Assembly: GCA_037576195.1 (NCBI GenBank)
Contig: CM075101.1
Span: 7,998,001-8,062,000 of the forward strand
DNA from: Phytoseiulus persimilis
Taxonomy: Eukaryota; Arthropoda; Arachnida; Mesostigmata; Phytoseiidae
Length of the DNA: 64,000 bases
Reading direction: 5' to 3'
Shown here piece by piece: positions 43,231 through 56,100 of this stretch. The notes below the pieces were generated by a model, which ran no database searches, was not told the DNA's origin, and saw only the letters and a list, made by a program, of their open reading frames with translations. Every line of letters begins with the position of its first letter. Within the stretch, counting starts at the first letter, position 1. The position numbers and the translations under genes were made by a program.

Positions 43231-46200
43231 CTAGCTTCGAAGGGCCGGAGCCATGTTTATGGAAGAGCGGTTGTGCCGCATGTGTGACTTCACGAGGTGG
43301 CCGGCAGCCAGCGCCGACAGCAGGGAGAGTTCTCCTGCCACCACGGCACCGCAAACGACTCTTGCAAGCGTCCTGGCGTTTTCCCCAGGACTGTCCGGGC
43401 TCGCGCCCTTGACGCCCAACAGCTCGAGCATCGATTCCTGAGGCGGGAGCACCGTGCCGCCCCCCACGGTGCCGACCTCTATGGATGGCATCGTGCACTG
43501 TATGTGGATGTCCTCGTTGTTTTCACCGCAGCTTTCGATGACGGTGATGCAGTTCGAACTACCGACGTTTTGGGCGGGATCCTGACCCGTGGCGATGTAA
43601 ATCGCGGTCACGATGTTCGCCGCCTGAGCGTTGAAGCCTCCTATTGATCCAGCCATTGCGGAACCGATGAGGTTTTTGCTTAGATTCACTTCTACCAAGG
43701 CGGACGCACTCGTTTTCAGCACGTTGCGGACGACGTCGGCGGGAATGGTCGCCTCGCAACTGACGCTCTTCCCGCGACCCTCGATCCAGTTGATGGCCGC
43801 GGGTTTTTTGTCCGTGCAGAAGTTACCAGACACCGCGATCACTGTCATTTGCGGGAAGATCTTCTGCAGATGGTTCATAGCGACATCAGTGCCCTTTGAC
43901 AGCATGTTCATGCCCATTGCATCTCCAGTTGAGGAGACGAATCGAATGTAGAGGCGGACACCCGCCAGCTGACAGTGAATGTTTTTTAGTCTGGCGTAAC
44001 GAGAGGTTCCGTCGAAGGCTTTCTTGATTTCCGCAAAGTTCTCCGGTTTCTCCAGCCAAGACTTGACCTCTTGAGCTTCCGCTATGCTGGGCAATTTGAC
44101 CACGGGACCGCGGGTCATGCCATCTCCTGTGATCGTCGACCGTGCCCCTCCTGCTTTCGCGATGGCTCGGCAGCCGCGATTCGTAGAAGCTATCAGGCAC
44201 CCCTCTGTTGTCGACATGGGGACCTGATAGGAACGCCCGTCTATGATGAGCGGACCGGCGATGCCAACAGGAACTGGCATGTAGCCTGTAATCGGAACGT
44301 GGACAGACATGAGCGGGGACTCCGAGGTATTCTCGGTGGGGATCGAAGGTCCGAGCAACGGAAATCACGGAGCTCGGAGAGAGTCTCGCTTCCCTACTCA
44401 CCGATCACGTTCTCGCAACAAGCACCGTAAGCCTTCTGGTAGTCGTAGTGAAGATAGGGCAGCTTCTCGAGAATGGGCCCAACACCGGCTTCTCTCGCGA
44501 CCATGTGTCGTCGAATTGCCACTCCGCGAACATAATTCTCTAAAACATCCTCGAGCTTGTACAGCTGAATCTGTTTCTTATCCAAGAGCATGATGACCTT
44601 CAGAGCAATGGAAACAAGTTAACGCCTGATCCTGCAGTTACGCTGCCTGTCTGTATTCTGCGGGACGAAATCCCTGCCAAGTGTTCACCTCTTTGTCTGT
44701 GAGCTCGCCGGGTCCTCTCTCCTTGTCGACCAGGATCTCCAGACATTCGGAGATTCCACGGCACAGCTTCTCCTCCTGAGTGTCGATCCCATCTGGGAGG
44801 GGTGTGATCCCCGATGCATCTCTGTTTGGGGAACGAGGTTTCGTCAGACACCGCGAGGAATGCAGATGCGAACGAATCTGCCCTTCGTCAGACCGTTCTC
44901 GTGAAACACTCGGAGGGAGAGCAATTTCTCTTTCGGATTTCCCTCCTAGCTTATCTAGAGTAGCTCCTCGACAGTAATAGACGATCCAAGCTCAGGTCGA
45001 AAAATGCGAACTTGTCCCATTGCCACGGAACGGGGAAGTTTCATCGAGGAGAATGGACGCGGAAGAGAAAAGATAATACGACGCCCGGCAGCGGGAGCGT
45101 GATGAATGGCCTGCGTTCTTTCGGTTTTGTCATCGATGCGGTGTGGAGAATATTGGCCCGCGAAATTCCGGCTGCCACAAGAAGGGCGTCTCACCTGTGC
45201 ACGACGAACGGCGGGTCGGTTTGTATCATTTTGTAGGCGCGATCGAATTCACCGTCTTCGGCTCCAATCAGAAATGATGGTCTTTTTCTATCGTCCAGGT
45301 CGGATGATATTTTACGATCGTTAAGTCGGTATTCTCGAGTCGGAACGACTTGGCACTGAGGGATCGCTCTTCCAGGTTTGTTGTCGATTCCTGTGAGCGG
45401 AAGGCTTAGTGAGGATGCGTAAATCGAGTCGAGCGGAAACGAACCTCATGACCGCTGGCTGGACGGCGGTCTCGTTCGGGGACAAATTCTGACCTTCAAT
45501 GAGATCTTTCGCTGCGGTTGTGAGTTGTTGTTTCTGTTGCGCTCGTCTTTCGAAAAACAGGAATTTGACAGCGATTGCCAACGCGACGCCCAAGATGACC
45601 ACCTGCTCGATACTGAGCGACCACCAGCTAGCTGAACCACTTGACCCAGCCATCTGTTCGTACCACCTGAAACGTTATTCCACAATTATTCGGCATCCTC
45701 GTTCCTCGGGGGAAAACCCTCATCCATGGACGCGATCAGCCCGTAAAAAACCCGCTGAAAAACAGCGGAGCGACCACCAACCTTGGCATGGCTTGAGATG
45801 TATCGGCTGGAGGCAATGTGGGGGACTCCGGAGCGGGAGGAGCGGTTTCTGAGCTGGACGCAGAGAATGATTGGGCACTTTGATTGGAGCCAGTAGAAGC
45901 GATGCCTTTCGGAGATGCGTGCCGATTGAGAGGCCAACGGTTGTGCGCATGAACCAACATCAAACCAGCACTCTGTAACGCAGAATGCATCCGATATGTA
46001 ATTGTGAGTAGACTTCGCGATTTTCGACCGACGTCAAGCTGAGCCATCGACTCATCGAGTCTCACGCGGAACTCACACCCCTGTTCGAGAAACGTTCGGC
46101 TCTGAGGACACCACGGCACAGTTAAAGTCGTCAGCCACATGAGTGGCAGGAGGGTTAGCTTCAGCGGTTTTAATGTCGCAGCCTCCTCCTGCTTTCCTCT

Positions 46201-47929
46201 CCGACCAACGTCAGTTCTCAGCGTCATCTGCGAGTATGTCATTTTGCTTCCTTGACGGGAAATAGCCAACTCTGCCGATAACGAACATCGTTGTGAGCGC
46301 AAGGAAGCGACAATGTCGCTCCGATGACGACCGATCCCAGGAGAAGAGGAAACTCGCAGCCGCGCTATTCATTTCATTTCCAGATCGGCGCTGCTACTTG
46401 TCTTTGGGTGTTCATGAGGAGCACGTCTGCTCGATAGTTCGAGTGCGACATTCTGATGTACCAGAGGAATGGGAAAGTCTGCATCATTCATCCCAAACCA
46501 AGAAGTTTCGATTGAGCCGTCATCTAATTCAACGTCAACCTGAAGGAACAGTCTGTCGTTCGAGGACTCAAGCTGACATGTCCGGAATACAATTTGTCCT
46601 TCTCTGTTTTCCCTATTGATTGGTCATCCGTTTCACCAGCCGTTCTCTGCTCATGCCGATAACAGCGAGAACATTCGAACCGTGCATCTCTACGGGAAGA
46701 GCTGTACCCAGAGGATTCCAGAAATCGGGACCAGAATGCTAGAGGCTGTATTTTCAAGTACGAGGCGGGTTCGCCGTCCCCTCGGAGCACCCATCACGCG
46801 ACGAAACCAACGAAAATATAATGAAGGACGCTGAGCGCAGGGCATGCGGATGTTGTGTGAATATAGCAACGGATCATCTCTCACCATGATCACTTTCACC
46901 CGTTGTAGGACGGGATTCGGCTCGTCTTCCTGGCTTGAGGCAGCAGTCTGAGTTGATTCCATACGAGTCACCTGCACGCGGCAGAAGTTTTGGATTCCGA
47001 AATCAGTTTTTATCGGGAATTGTCCCGTTCTACGGGGAGTCCGAGATCGGTTCTCTCCTGGTGAACTGACACTTACCTCGAATATCAGAGCAAGAAGCGC
47101 AGGGTAGAACGTCAGAAAAACAATGTTCGTAACAAATGTAGATAGGACCACGTAAGTGGCCAAACTCTCCATGCGTGCGCCTCCGGACGCGGTTCCAACA
47201 CATATCACTAGAGTTCTAACTACGGAGTCTAAGAAGAGGCCCGGGCCCATCATGACCAAGCCGGATGCTATCGCTGAGCAAATTCCATCCGAAGAAGCTG
47301 ATTTGAAAGTCTGCTGTGCTAAGTTGACCGCCTTGTTGATGTCGACCATGATAAGGAATAAAGGAATAGCATCTCTGTGGATCCGAGGAGCAGGATTAGT
47401 CTCAGATCGAAATCACCGCTGTTTTCTGGCAAGCCTTGCGCGATCGGATCTCAACTCACTTGATTTGGGAAAACGTTTGCCCGAACAAACAGAGCAGACA
47501 GCCGGTGAAAATGATTCCGGCGAAAGAAGCGTATGCCAGGGACACAGCAATAACAAGTCGACTCCCGACGAGATGGACTTGCTTGAACTGATGCGATGCG
47601 TGGAGCATAGCTCCCAGCACTATCAGGACATTCATTTCAGATCCTGTAAAAGACGAAGATCCCCGAGCTCTGAGTCGAAATCCTCAGCGAGTATATCCTT
47701 GGCAGGTTTCCCAAGGAGTCACAGGAGAGGAATAGGTTTCACGCTCAAAGCCGCATCCTGTATTCTCACCTTGATATCCTGGAGTGTCCTGTAGAGCACC
47801 GGGATAGCCCATGTTGAAAGCCATGATTCCCAGAGTGAGCATCAGAGTCAGCGCGGCTACAATGACCTCCCAGGGGTGAGATGCCACGAAATAGCCTTGT
47901 TGGTGGAGGACAATGTTGAGAAGTTCCAT
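43231..47929 (-). CDS. HMGCR: 3-hydroxy-3-methylglutaryl-CoA reductase
   Basis: It makes mevalonate from HMG-CoA with NADPH at the ER membrane. Exons (minus): 47770-47929 (ATG at 47929), 47460-47643, 47077-47374, 46885-46971, 45782-45972, 45445-45666, one or more unresolved linker exons ending at 44689, 44402-44597 and 43231-44285 (TAG). The N-terminus reads [14 protein letters not shown]. The sterol-sensing-like membrane region shows [15 protein letters not shown] and [12 protein letters not shown]. The ER-lumen end shows [10 protein letters not shown]. The linker ends GELTDKE and joins [16 protein letters not shown]. The catalytic part has CCENVIG, TEGC (Glu), [27 protein letters not shown] (Lys), GQDPAQN (Asp) and KSHMRHNRS (His), so all four catalytic residues are present. 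Domain order is as in animals. The exon between 44690 and 45445 is uncertain, and the exon 45782 and 45445 donors (GTTGGT, GTTCGT) are non-consensus. A partial copy lies at 25.2 kb. Confidence 0.95.
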
Positions 47930-50900
47930 CTTGCGGACTCGCTTGATACACTCTGGGATGCTCGGATGTTGACGGGACGCAGTGGTTCTCACCGAGCGTG
48001 AATCGGGGAACTGGAAACAGAACCACAACTCTGATGAGAACTTAATCTTTCTCTAACAGCAATCGCGAGACGAGAGGCCCGAGGATGAGGGAAACGGCTG
48101 CCTCGACTCGAACTTGCCGCGCTCGCACGTACGCACGAAAAATCTTCAGAATTGCTCGCGGAACTCAGCGCAGGTCACGGAGCGGCGGAGAAATCATGTG
48201 GGCATTGCCTCTGCGGAATTCCAGGAGAACTGATATGTGTACTAGACTGAAACACGCGCTGATTACTGAGGAGGGAACGCGAGGTCTGGATCGATGACGA
48301 CATCTCACCGGACTGGTCAACGATTTGTATACGAAAGTGACTCCATCACCCGCAAAACCACTCTGTGGTGCTCAACCTTGAGCTGTCGCAGTGTTGTAGA
48401 GCTGGTCAATGGAGCGGAATCCGTCAAGGGATCCGAAGGTACCCGAATGATCCATTTGTGGAAGGCAGGAAGGGAATCAAGCAGGTCATCCGATTCGAGT
48501 CAGCTTTCTGCATATGCAGCGCGAAAGATCAGAGAAAATGATAGTATTTTCCCGCGAATGAGCTCGCTTCTCCGCTTCGCACGGCGATTTATTCGGAACA
48601 CAGCCACAGAAATGGAACGGTTTCCCAGCGCGTCATTGGTGAGGAAAGAGCAAGGCATGACTCGATATCGCAGCAAAAGATATCTTCAAGCGGGGTAGAT
48701 GAGGAGATTCGTTTTTTCAGCACCCCAATTCAGGTGACTTTTTCGTTGGAGGAAACGGGGAGGGGAGGCTGGGGGGGAGCAATCAGGGTCCAGGGATCGA
48801 GGTTCGATGCGCACGAGGCTCATCCCATTTCTGCTGAAAAGAGCAACGCTCCGAGCTTCACGGACAATCGCGCGGAATCCGCTGTACCTCGGCTGTTGTT
48901 CTGTGTGGCTTCCTTTTCAGTCGACGCCACCTTCGGATAAATCTGAATGTCTTTCGTTCCCCACAGAGTCGAGCCGAACTTCACACATATTGAATGAAGT
49001 TACAACGGTCGAACCGGGGAGCCGCTCGGCATGGATACCCGAATTTTTCGTTCTGCGCGATCCGTCGGAAGTAGAACCGCGTCGCCGTCCTGGAATCCTG
49101 AGCACTGACGAACCAGCGACACCTGGAACCACCTGAGCTGAGCGTTGCAACGCGGTCTTGAAATCGAGATCCACGTCCCGCTTCATCTCTTGTATCTGTG
49201 CGTTCGGACTCTTGTGAAATGTGTATCAACCAAAGTTCCGACGCACTTGTTTCAAATACCGTGCCGTGGGAGAAGTCATCAAGGGCAAAAAAAGACAGTC
49301 ATGCAGCGCGTTGACTGATCGAAAAGGGGGCTCGGTGGCGGCATCGAGCGTTTACCTTTCGTAGAAGTTAAATATTTACCATAAGACAACAGATGATCAC
49401 AGCTTCCAAGACACGGGTTACCACACGTTTTTACGGCTCGAAGCCACGGGGAACCTACACGCGTAACCAACATCACTACGACATCAAGCCCGGCATGGGA
49501 ATTACGTGGTACACTCTACCTCTGCGGTTGCGTCTCCAGGGGTCTGATCTTGCGTATGCAACGCTAGCATCATCGGAATCTGTTTTTTACGACCGCTCTG
49601 GGTTTCGTCTGTTCCTGCCTTACTCATGGGGTGGGCCGCCGACGTCGTGAATCATTTGTTTTTCTCATCACGAGTTCATCCTCACACCGCTTTCCCTCAT
49701 CCGCGCTGGGAAACATCACAACCTAGTCCTCTCCAACATGAGCCCCGGACGCCGGCGCCTCGTTGGATCGACGGCTGCCCTATGGTCTGATACACGTTTT
49801 CCAGCCGGTCTAATGCGAACCGTTTTTGGTGAGCTAACCCGTGTGGACGGACGGAGGCCCGGTTTCGGCGAAAGGACTTTCGGTCGAAGTGGGATAATGC
49901 AACGAGCCATGAACGCAGCAAGCGAAAGGTCCGCGCTGTGCGAGTTCTATCGCATCCATGAAACTTCAGTGGTTGTGGCGCTCATCACGATTTGTAAACG
50001 AACGTCCGATAATCTTCCTGTCTGAAAACGACCGCCGGAACAGATAGTGACTGAGGCGCCATCGGCCCGGAGCGTTGCAAACCCGACGAGCCCATCGTCG
50101 CTTCCGACTGTGTTTGCTGTACGAAAAGCCCACTTATCGGAAAGCACATGGATCGTCTACTGCGTGAAGAATTTTTTATATTTGCTCGTACCGACGAGGG
50201 CTCATGCTTGAAGACAAAAAAAAAGACGAAACGAGTCTCTTCGACAGTGACCCCAAACGGATCCGAAGGCCGTTTCACGACGCTCGCCTCAGACTAATCG
50301 AGTCGAACTACAAATTGCTCCATCTTATCGCAACGGGTTAATTACCGTCATGGGATAACCGAGCGGCGTAGCCAGAGAGGGATGAGGAGAGATCAGGCAG
50401 GCGACACCCCCGCCCCCTCCCATATTATTTCCCTGAGCTACAAATTCCTGAAATATGACCGGGAATCACAGTTCAGAGTGATGGAGACCCCTAGGTTCCC
50501 GACACGTAATCTAAACCCGAAGTTCTCCATTTAAGAAATCACGGATCGTCGTTCACTCCGTGATATTGGAATATTGTATGTATATTGGAATCCAGGATGA
50601 CCTCCCGATTACCGGATCGCGAAACCCTCAACTTGAAACGGTTCAAGAACTCGACACCCGTTCGGGAGCATTCGAGCCCGTCGGAGTCGCGAGATGTTAT
50701 GATGCAATACCGCGGCAAAGTCAAGTGTCCGCATTTTGGTCGACGTAAGTCTCTGAAACCATTATCCATGGGGCCAATATCGACTGTTCCATCCGAAGTT
50801 CTCTTCATCTTCCAGCAACGACGTCGTCTGCTTTTTCCTGGAAGCTGATGTGGGAGCGGAACCTTTCAGAATTCTACGTGGCTCGGAATAACTCGGCAGC

Positions 50901-51950
50901 GGGAACAGGGCAAGGAATCCGCTCTAGATATCATGGACAATCGCGAAAGTATTTCCAAAAAAATTACACACGATTCATTCTTAATCCGATTATCGGATAA
51001 TCCGCGGATTTTTCCACCATCTGCGAGCAAACTTGACACGAAACTGAGACGGGGCCCTGTCGTCATCGCTGTGTTTTCATTTCGACTCGGAGGGAAAGCC
51101 GTGCCGACCTCTATTCGAATAGCACGTCTGCCGGCTCCAACGTGCTCTCCTCAGCTGTTAACGTTCAGATGTCAGAGCGATCTGAACAGGATCAACTGGG
51201 AGCTTACGTGGGGTTAGAGTTAACGAAACCACAGTTCGGGCGCACAGGAGTCGGCTGACAATGAGCGAAGAGTGACATCGGAAGCCAGACACAGCGGAAA
51301 CCATCAGTCAACTCCGTCGTATGAATTTCTAGGAAATCTGATGGAACGGAGCACGAGGAGCCGAATGAGAGCAAGAACCACGAAGGAAAAAACGTGGACA
51401 GAGAACTAGCTGGCAAATTGTTTCGCTGTAGGAAAGCCTTCTGAAAAGATGACACAGATTCCTTCCCACTTGCAGATGGGCGGATGAACAGGGAGACTTG
51501 GTCGGAACATCATCGTTGGCGCACCAGTCCTCCATTCACCGGTCCGTCGATTCCAGAAATAGTTTATGACGATTCGTATTGCAGCCACGGGTCAAATATC
51601 AGCTGCTGTCGGTCGGAGCATCGCCGAGGATTCTTCCCAAGATCGCTGACAATCAACTGTTAGCTGTCAAACTCGCTCGCTCGTCAGTCCGCACCCCGAC
51701 GGGCGCCCAGGTTCTCTGTCAGTTTCAGTCTCTCTAAGATCACGCACTCACCTCCACGTCCCTTGCTGTGATGTCGGCTGATCGCGGAGGAGACTCTGCA
51801 GGGGTCCCAGTGGTCGTCACCTTATCCGTTGTCGCTGCAACTGCTCACTAGAACTCATTGTGCAGGGTCCGATCGACTTTTCGGTGCAAAGAGCGATCTA
51901 AAGTAGCGAGGCGATCGACTCTAAGTCGACTTCACGAGGACTTCCCTTGT
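47930..51950. other. No gene recognised; upstream of HMG-CoA reductase
   Basis: Short unsupported frames only. HMG-CoA reductase promoter and leader exons should lie here, but no element could be pinned down. Confidence 0.4.
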
Positions 51951-52550
51951 CTGCTGCTGCTGCTGTTGCTGCAGCTCAGATGATGTCTGGTCTCTCCCTT
52001 CCCTCTCTGCGCTGCGGTGTGTTCTGTGGTGTTCGGTGTTTAGCCGCCGCGGTGTCTGCAGAGGGCTGGCCAGCCCACCAACTGACTGTCTGAATGACAG
52101 ACTCGTCTCTGTTGTTGTTGTCGCTGCTGCTGCTCGATGTCGTCGTGTTCGGAGTACTTGTTCGGTCGTGCTCGTCCTCTAGCAGACTCTTGCAGTCCGC
52201 GGCAGAGTTCGGCTCCCGCGGGCACTCTCAATCAACTCGACGCTTCACTCTCTCACTGTCCTCTCCCACTTCTGCTCTCAGCGGGCCAGGCGGCGCGCAG
52301 GTGGAGCTCCCGGTGGGCACTCGGTCGGGCTGTGGAGTTTCACTGGAACGGCCAGTCGGTTCCGTTCGAGATAGATGGATGCGAGCTCGTAGTCCGAGTG
52401 GTCGAACGCGGCACCGAGCGGAGGAGCACACCGAGCCGTGGAGCTGTGTCGTGAAAGGGCTCTTGGATGCAGGTCACCAGGGAACAAGAATTCGGTCAAC
52501 GCATCGCCACCGCTGCCAGTAGTTGTAGTAGTAGCAGCAGCAGCTGAAGC
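51951..52550. repeat. CTG/CAG-type triplet runs
   Basis: Imperfect triplet tracts occur at about 51953-51977 (CTGCTGCTGCTGTTG), 52107-52137 (TTGTTGTTGTCGCTGCTGC) and 52516-52548 (GTAGTAGTAGCAGCAGCAG). Such tracts are frequent in long untranslated leaders of regulatory genes, but no transcript can be assigned. Confidence 0.6.
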
Positions 52551-53073
52551 AACTTCCAGCTGATGCCGTCGGCCCGGTCAGATGTTACCGTCTAGGTCCA
52601 GTGCAGCTCCGATGGCTCTTCTCTTCAAGCGAGAAGACCCACGAGCCTGGTTTGAGTGCGACGACTGCCTCTCACTCTTACTTTCTTTCGGTTCTTCCCT
52701 CTTCTGTCGCGCTGACAGAACTGTGTGCGGCTGTTTGAATCCAGCCTCGCACGCAGAGACGCGAGAAACACTTGAGAGACTCCTAGCGCACGCGGGAACA
52801 AACACTGAGAAACACTCGCCGCTCCGAGAACGATTTCAGTGCTCGGACCACTTCTGCGGAGGCATGCGACCTTCGTTGCAGTTCCGGGGATGGATCCTGG
52901 TTCGTCACCGAAGAAGATTGGAACCGGTGAAAACCGACAGGGAAAGGGCCCGAAACGTGTCCGCAGAAGAGGGTGAGAAGGCGATTCTGCCGCTTGCCAA
53001 GCATAAGAGGCTAGTAGTAACTAACTCACGGAGCACCCGGGTCGGGTTCCTTCCGTTGGCAAGGGAGTTCCCA

Positions 53074-53103
53074 GTCGGTCGGTCGGTCGGTCGGTCGGTC
53101 GGA
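53074..53103 (+). repeat. GGTC microsatellite
   Basis: About seven tandem GGTC units. A further short run of GGTC-like units follows at 53115-53125. Confidence 0.9.
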
Positions 53104-53109
53104 CCCGAC

Positions 53110-56100
53110 GGACGGGCGGTCGGTCTATCTTTTGCGATTCGTCGCGTCGATCTGACCAGCAGCGAAATCAGGAGGCAGAGTCAGTGCCCCGTTTTCTCCT
53201 CGTCGACATCTACTGCGAGAACAGCAAGCCATCGACGGCGGCCGTTGACAAAACGTTGACTCTATTGTGCGAGGAAATGGAGAGGGGAGGCGCTGTACGC
53301 GATTGCGTATTTTGAATTCTCGTTGAGCAGTTCCGAAACTGGCGGATCATCCGAAATCGGCTCAACGCGAACGAAACAACCGAGGCGCCGAACAGCTTGT
53401 CCGCGTGTGTATTCAGTCCGCCGACGTCATCGCACATACTGCGAATACGTTACGTCTGCGCCGCTCACCGCTGGGGCACTTTCGCTTATCAATGAAATCA
53501 TCGCTCAGCCGCACTGACCGATAAAAATATCAGACAGCTCGACGCTGCATTACTTCCTCTTCGTAACCATGTTCTTCAGTTCCAGCATCACAGCTGACGA
53601 TCTTTCACAGATGCATCATCTCAAACGCTGAAAAACTCCGGTCCTCACTGCCCGAGAACGGTTTTAGGAGTTGGACTCATGACTTTCGTCATCGATTCGA
53701 ACCCGGATGGACTGGGGGCGACAATTCTCGTTTTCCTTGAGAAGTTATCGGCATGTAGACCAAAAATAGAGCGACATTGGGAATGGAGGGAGAACAAGCG
53801 GAGAACAGCATTCTTCTTGGAAGCGATGGCATAATACAGATAACACAACGAGAATTCTTGAGGAATTTCGGACCAGTTCGACTTTGATTAGGATTTACTG
53901 GCAGGGTTTCTATCCATGTGAACTGAGTTCTTCCAGACAGAATTCCGATTGATCTGTTCCATTTTGGACTTGGCGGAGGACTATAGCGATGACACAGATG
54001 ACTCGATTTGATGTAAAAACTCACGGCGATTTATTCAACCATCGTCTCCCATAAAAATGATCATAATGGTAATCGTACCGATATCGTTTTTGCCGTTGAT
54101 GCAATGCAAAAAAATTAAATAGAAGTTCTCCGAATGATATATAATATGTATATTGATATTTACATTTATTGGTACCATTCTCTGTCATGTCGTTTTTTGC
54201 TCCTCCCCCAGACGAGCCTCGGCACAGGCGTTTCCTTGTCAAGTAAAAACGATTCTTGTCGAAGTCGAACGTGCCCCGAACGTGTCTTCAGGGCAATGAG
54301 TCTTCTCTAACTGCTTTTGTCTAGCTCCTGCTCCGCTTGAGGAAGAAACGCCACTCATACGCCTATGCCCCGGTCGTCTTTTTAAATGAGGCTCGGGTCC
54401 ATCGATGGCATTGCACGTGAATCATTGGGTTTATAACCACCAGTCTCCAGTCAGCTATGTTAGAGACCCTCAGAACGAACTCGCCTCGCTTCGAAGGGAA
54501 ATCACGCTCTCCGAGGTCGAACTCATCTCTGCATCGGAGTCAATCAGAGCAGCTGTGATTTATATACATACATGGTCGTCATTCAATGAGGTTAGAGGAG
54601 GCAAACTAAACCTCGCTGCTCACGGTCGTAAGCCGGGTCAGCGCGTTAGAGAGCACCGAGGTGTGAGCTTGTCAGGCGATGAGTTGTCTCCGAATTCGAA
54701 CTAGTCAACGCTATCGTCTAACTTCTAGCGGGATTTCATCTACATATATATATATATGAATATATATATATTCAGGTCTAAATATATATTTTTCTGTATC
54801 TGTTCGCGTGATACGGAACATTTCATGGAAGTCATCATGTTAAAAAATCAGTACCGTCATCGCCTTATATACAGGATTGCGCAGAGGCTGAGCAGAAACG
54901 GTCTCGAAAATGAACTCACACAGACGCAAGCATTCAGCGAACGCGTCGGTTCGTTTAGCTGTTAACCGCCAGAAATAAAGTAGAAGATTCGTATCACCAG
55001 ATAGCTTGCCTTCGTTTGCAACGGGCATTCTGACAGCAGCAGAAGAATAAGAGCACTGTCTGCACCACAGAACCCACTGTTTAAGTAGGGGAGGGGAAGG
55101 AGCGGCACGAAAGCCTCAGCGGTCACAGCGTGAGAGGTGATTCACAGTGAGATCTTTCTAGAACGCCACTTGTTATTGGAACTAGAAACAAGAGTCTACT
55201 GAGAAGATTAACGTATTCGGTGCACTTGAAACAGGCTCGCGATCCCATGCGCCACCGATCGCCTACGGTCAGTGCTGTGATCAAAACTTCAACGCTTCAC
55301 AGGCACGTCCGCTCGGGGAAATTCCAGTCAACAGTGTTTCCATTCGTGAGAAAGACGTCCGCACGTTTGTAGTCTACAGTGGCTCTGACAAGTGGGTCAA
55401 CGATATTCTCATCGTGCCTCTTCTGCCCGATCTCCGGGAGAATCGATCCTGCACTTGGTGCGGAAAGCCCGGTATGTCCTTAGCCGCGACGTGAGGCTCC
55501 TTGCTTCCTGGCGGATCAGTTGCACTCGATTATGTGTTCTACCCGTTTCCGTGTGTTCGATCCGTCCGAGATATAGGTGACCGAGCATCAACCTTCGCTG
55601 CTTTCGGATAGAGTACAGTTGAAATTCGCCGTGTGCGCTTAGATACTCCATACATAAGGAAATCGCAACAAACCAATCAAACAAATCGCGCCGGGTCTCC
55701 TCGACGCAGTGCGCGACGCACGCGGTGGATCCGGACGTATAGTTCACGCCGGAGGAGAGATACGCGCTTCCAACGTCCGGCACAAAACCTCCAACTCAAT
55801 CTCGAAGAGATTCATTTCTGAGACCACCTCCATATACAACGTATCTCTCTTTTCGGAGCGGGATCTGTGGAAGACAGAGCGCCGTGAACCCTGCCGTATA
55901 AGGTAAACTGAAAACGGGACCATTCCCATGAAGTCCCGCGCGGGAGGTTCTGCAGCCGACAAGCTTGTCTCGGAACGAGGGGCTGCGCGTCTTGCAGCGA
56001 GGCAACCAGACAAATAGTTCGGATTCAATGCGAGCTTTCAGGCAGTTCCCAATTCGCAGATCCTCCCAGTTGTCGGTCCCGAGCGATTCCGCGCAACGGC

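Noticed and set aside
43297-44593. Plus-strand open frames of 90-120 codons over the HMG-CoA reductase catalytic exon
   Set aside because: They are antisense shadows of the reductase exon, with no domain of their own.
52582-53259. 225-codon plus-strand frame
   Set aside because: Its composition follows triplet and GGTC simple repeats and GC-rich sequence. No domain, no codon pattern and no splice partner support it.
53650-53715. tRNA-like GATTCGAACCC near 53.7 kb
   Set aside because: The flanking bases do not form a T stem or acceptor stem, and no A box is at the right distance.
54743-54771. AT-rich palindrome as a possible origin or terminator
   Set aside because: It is a short TA microsatellite with no accompanying functional element.
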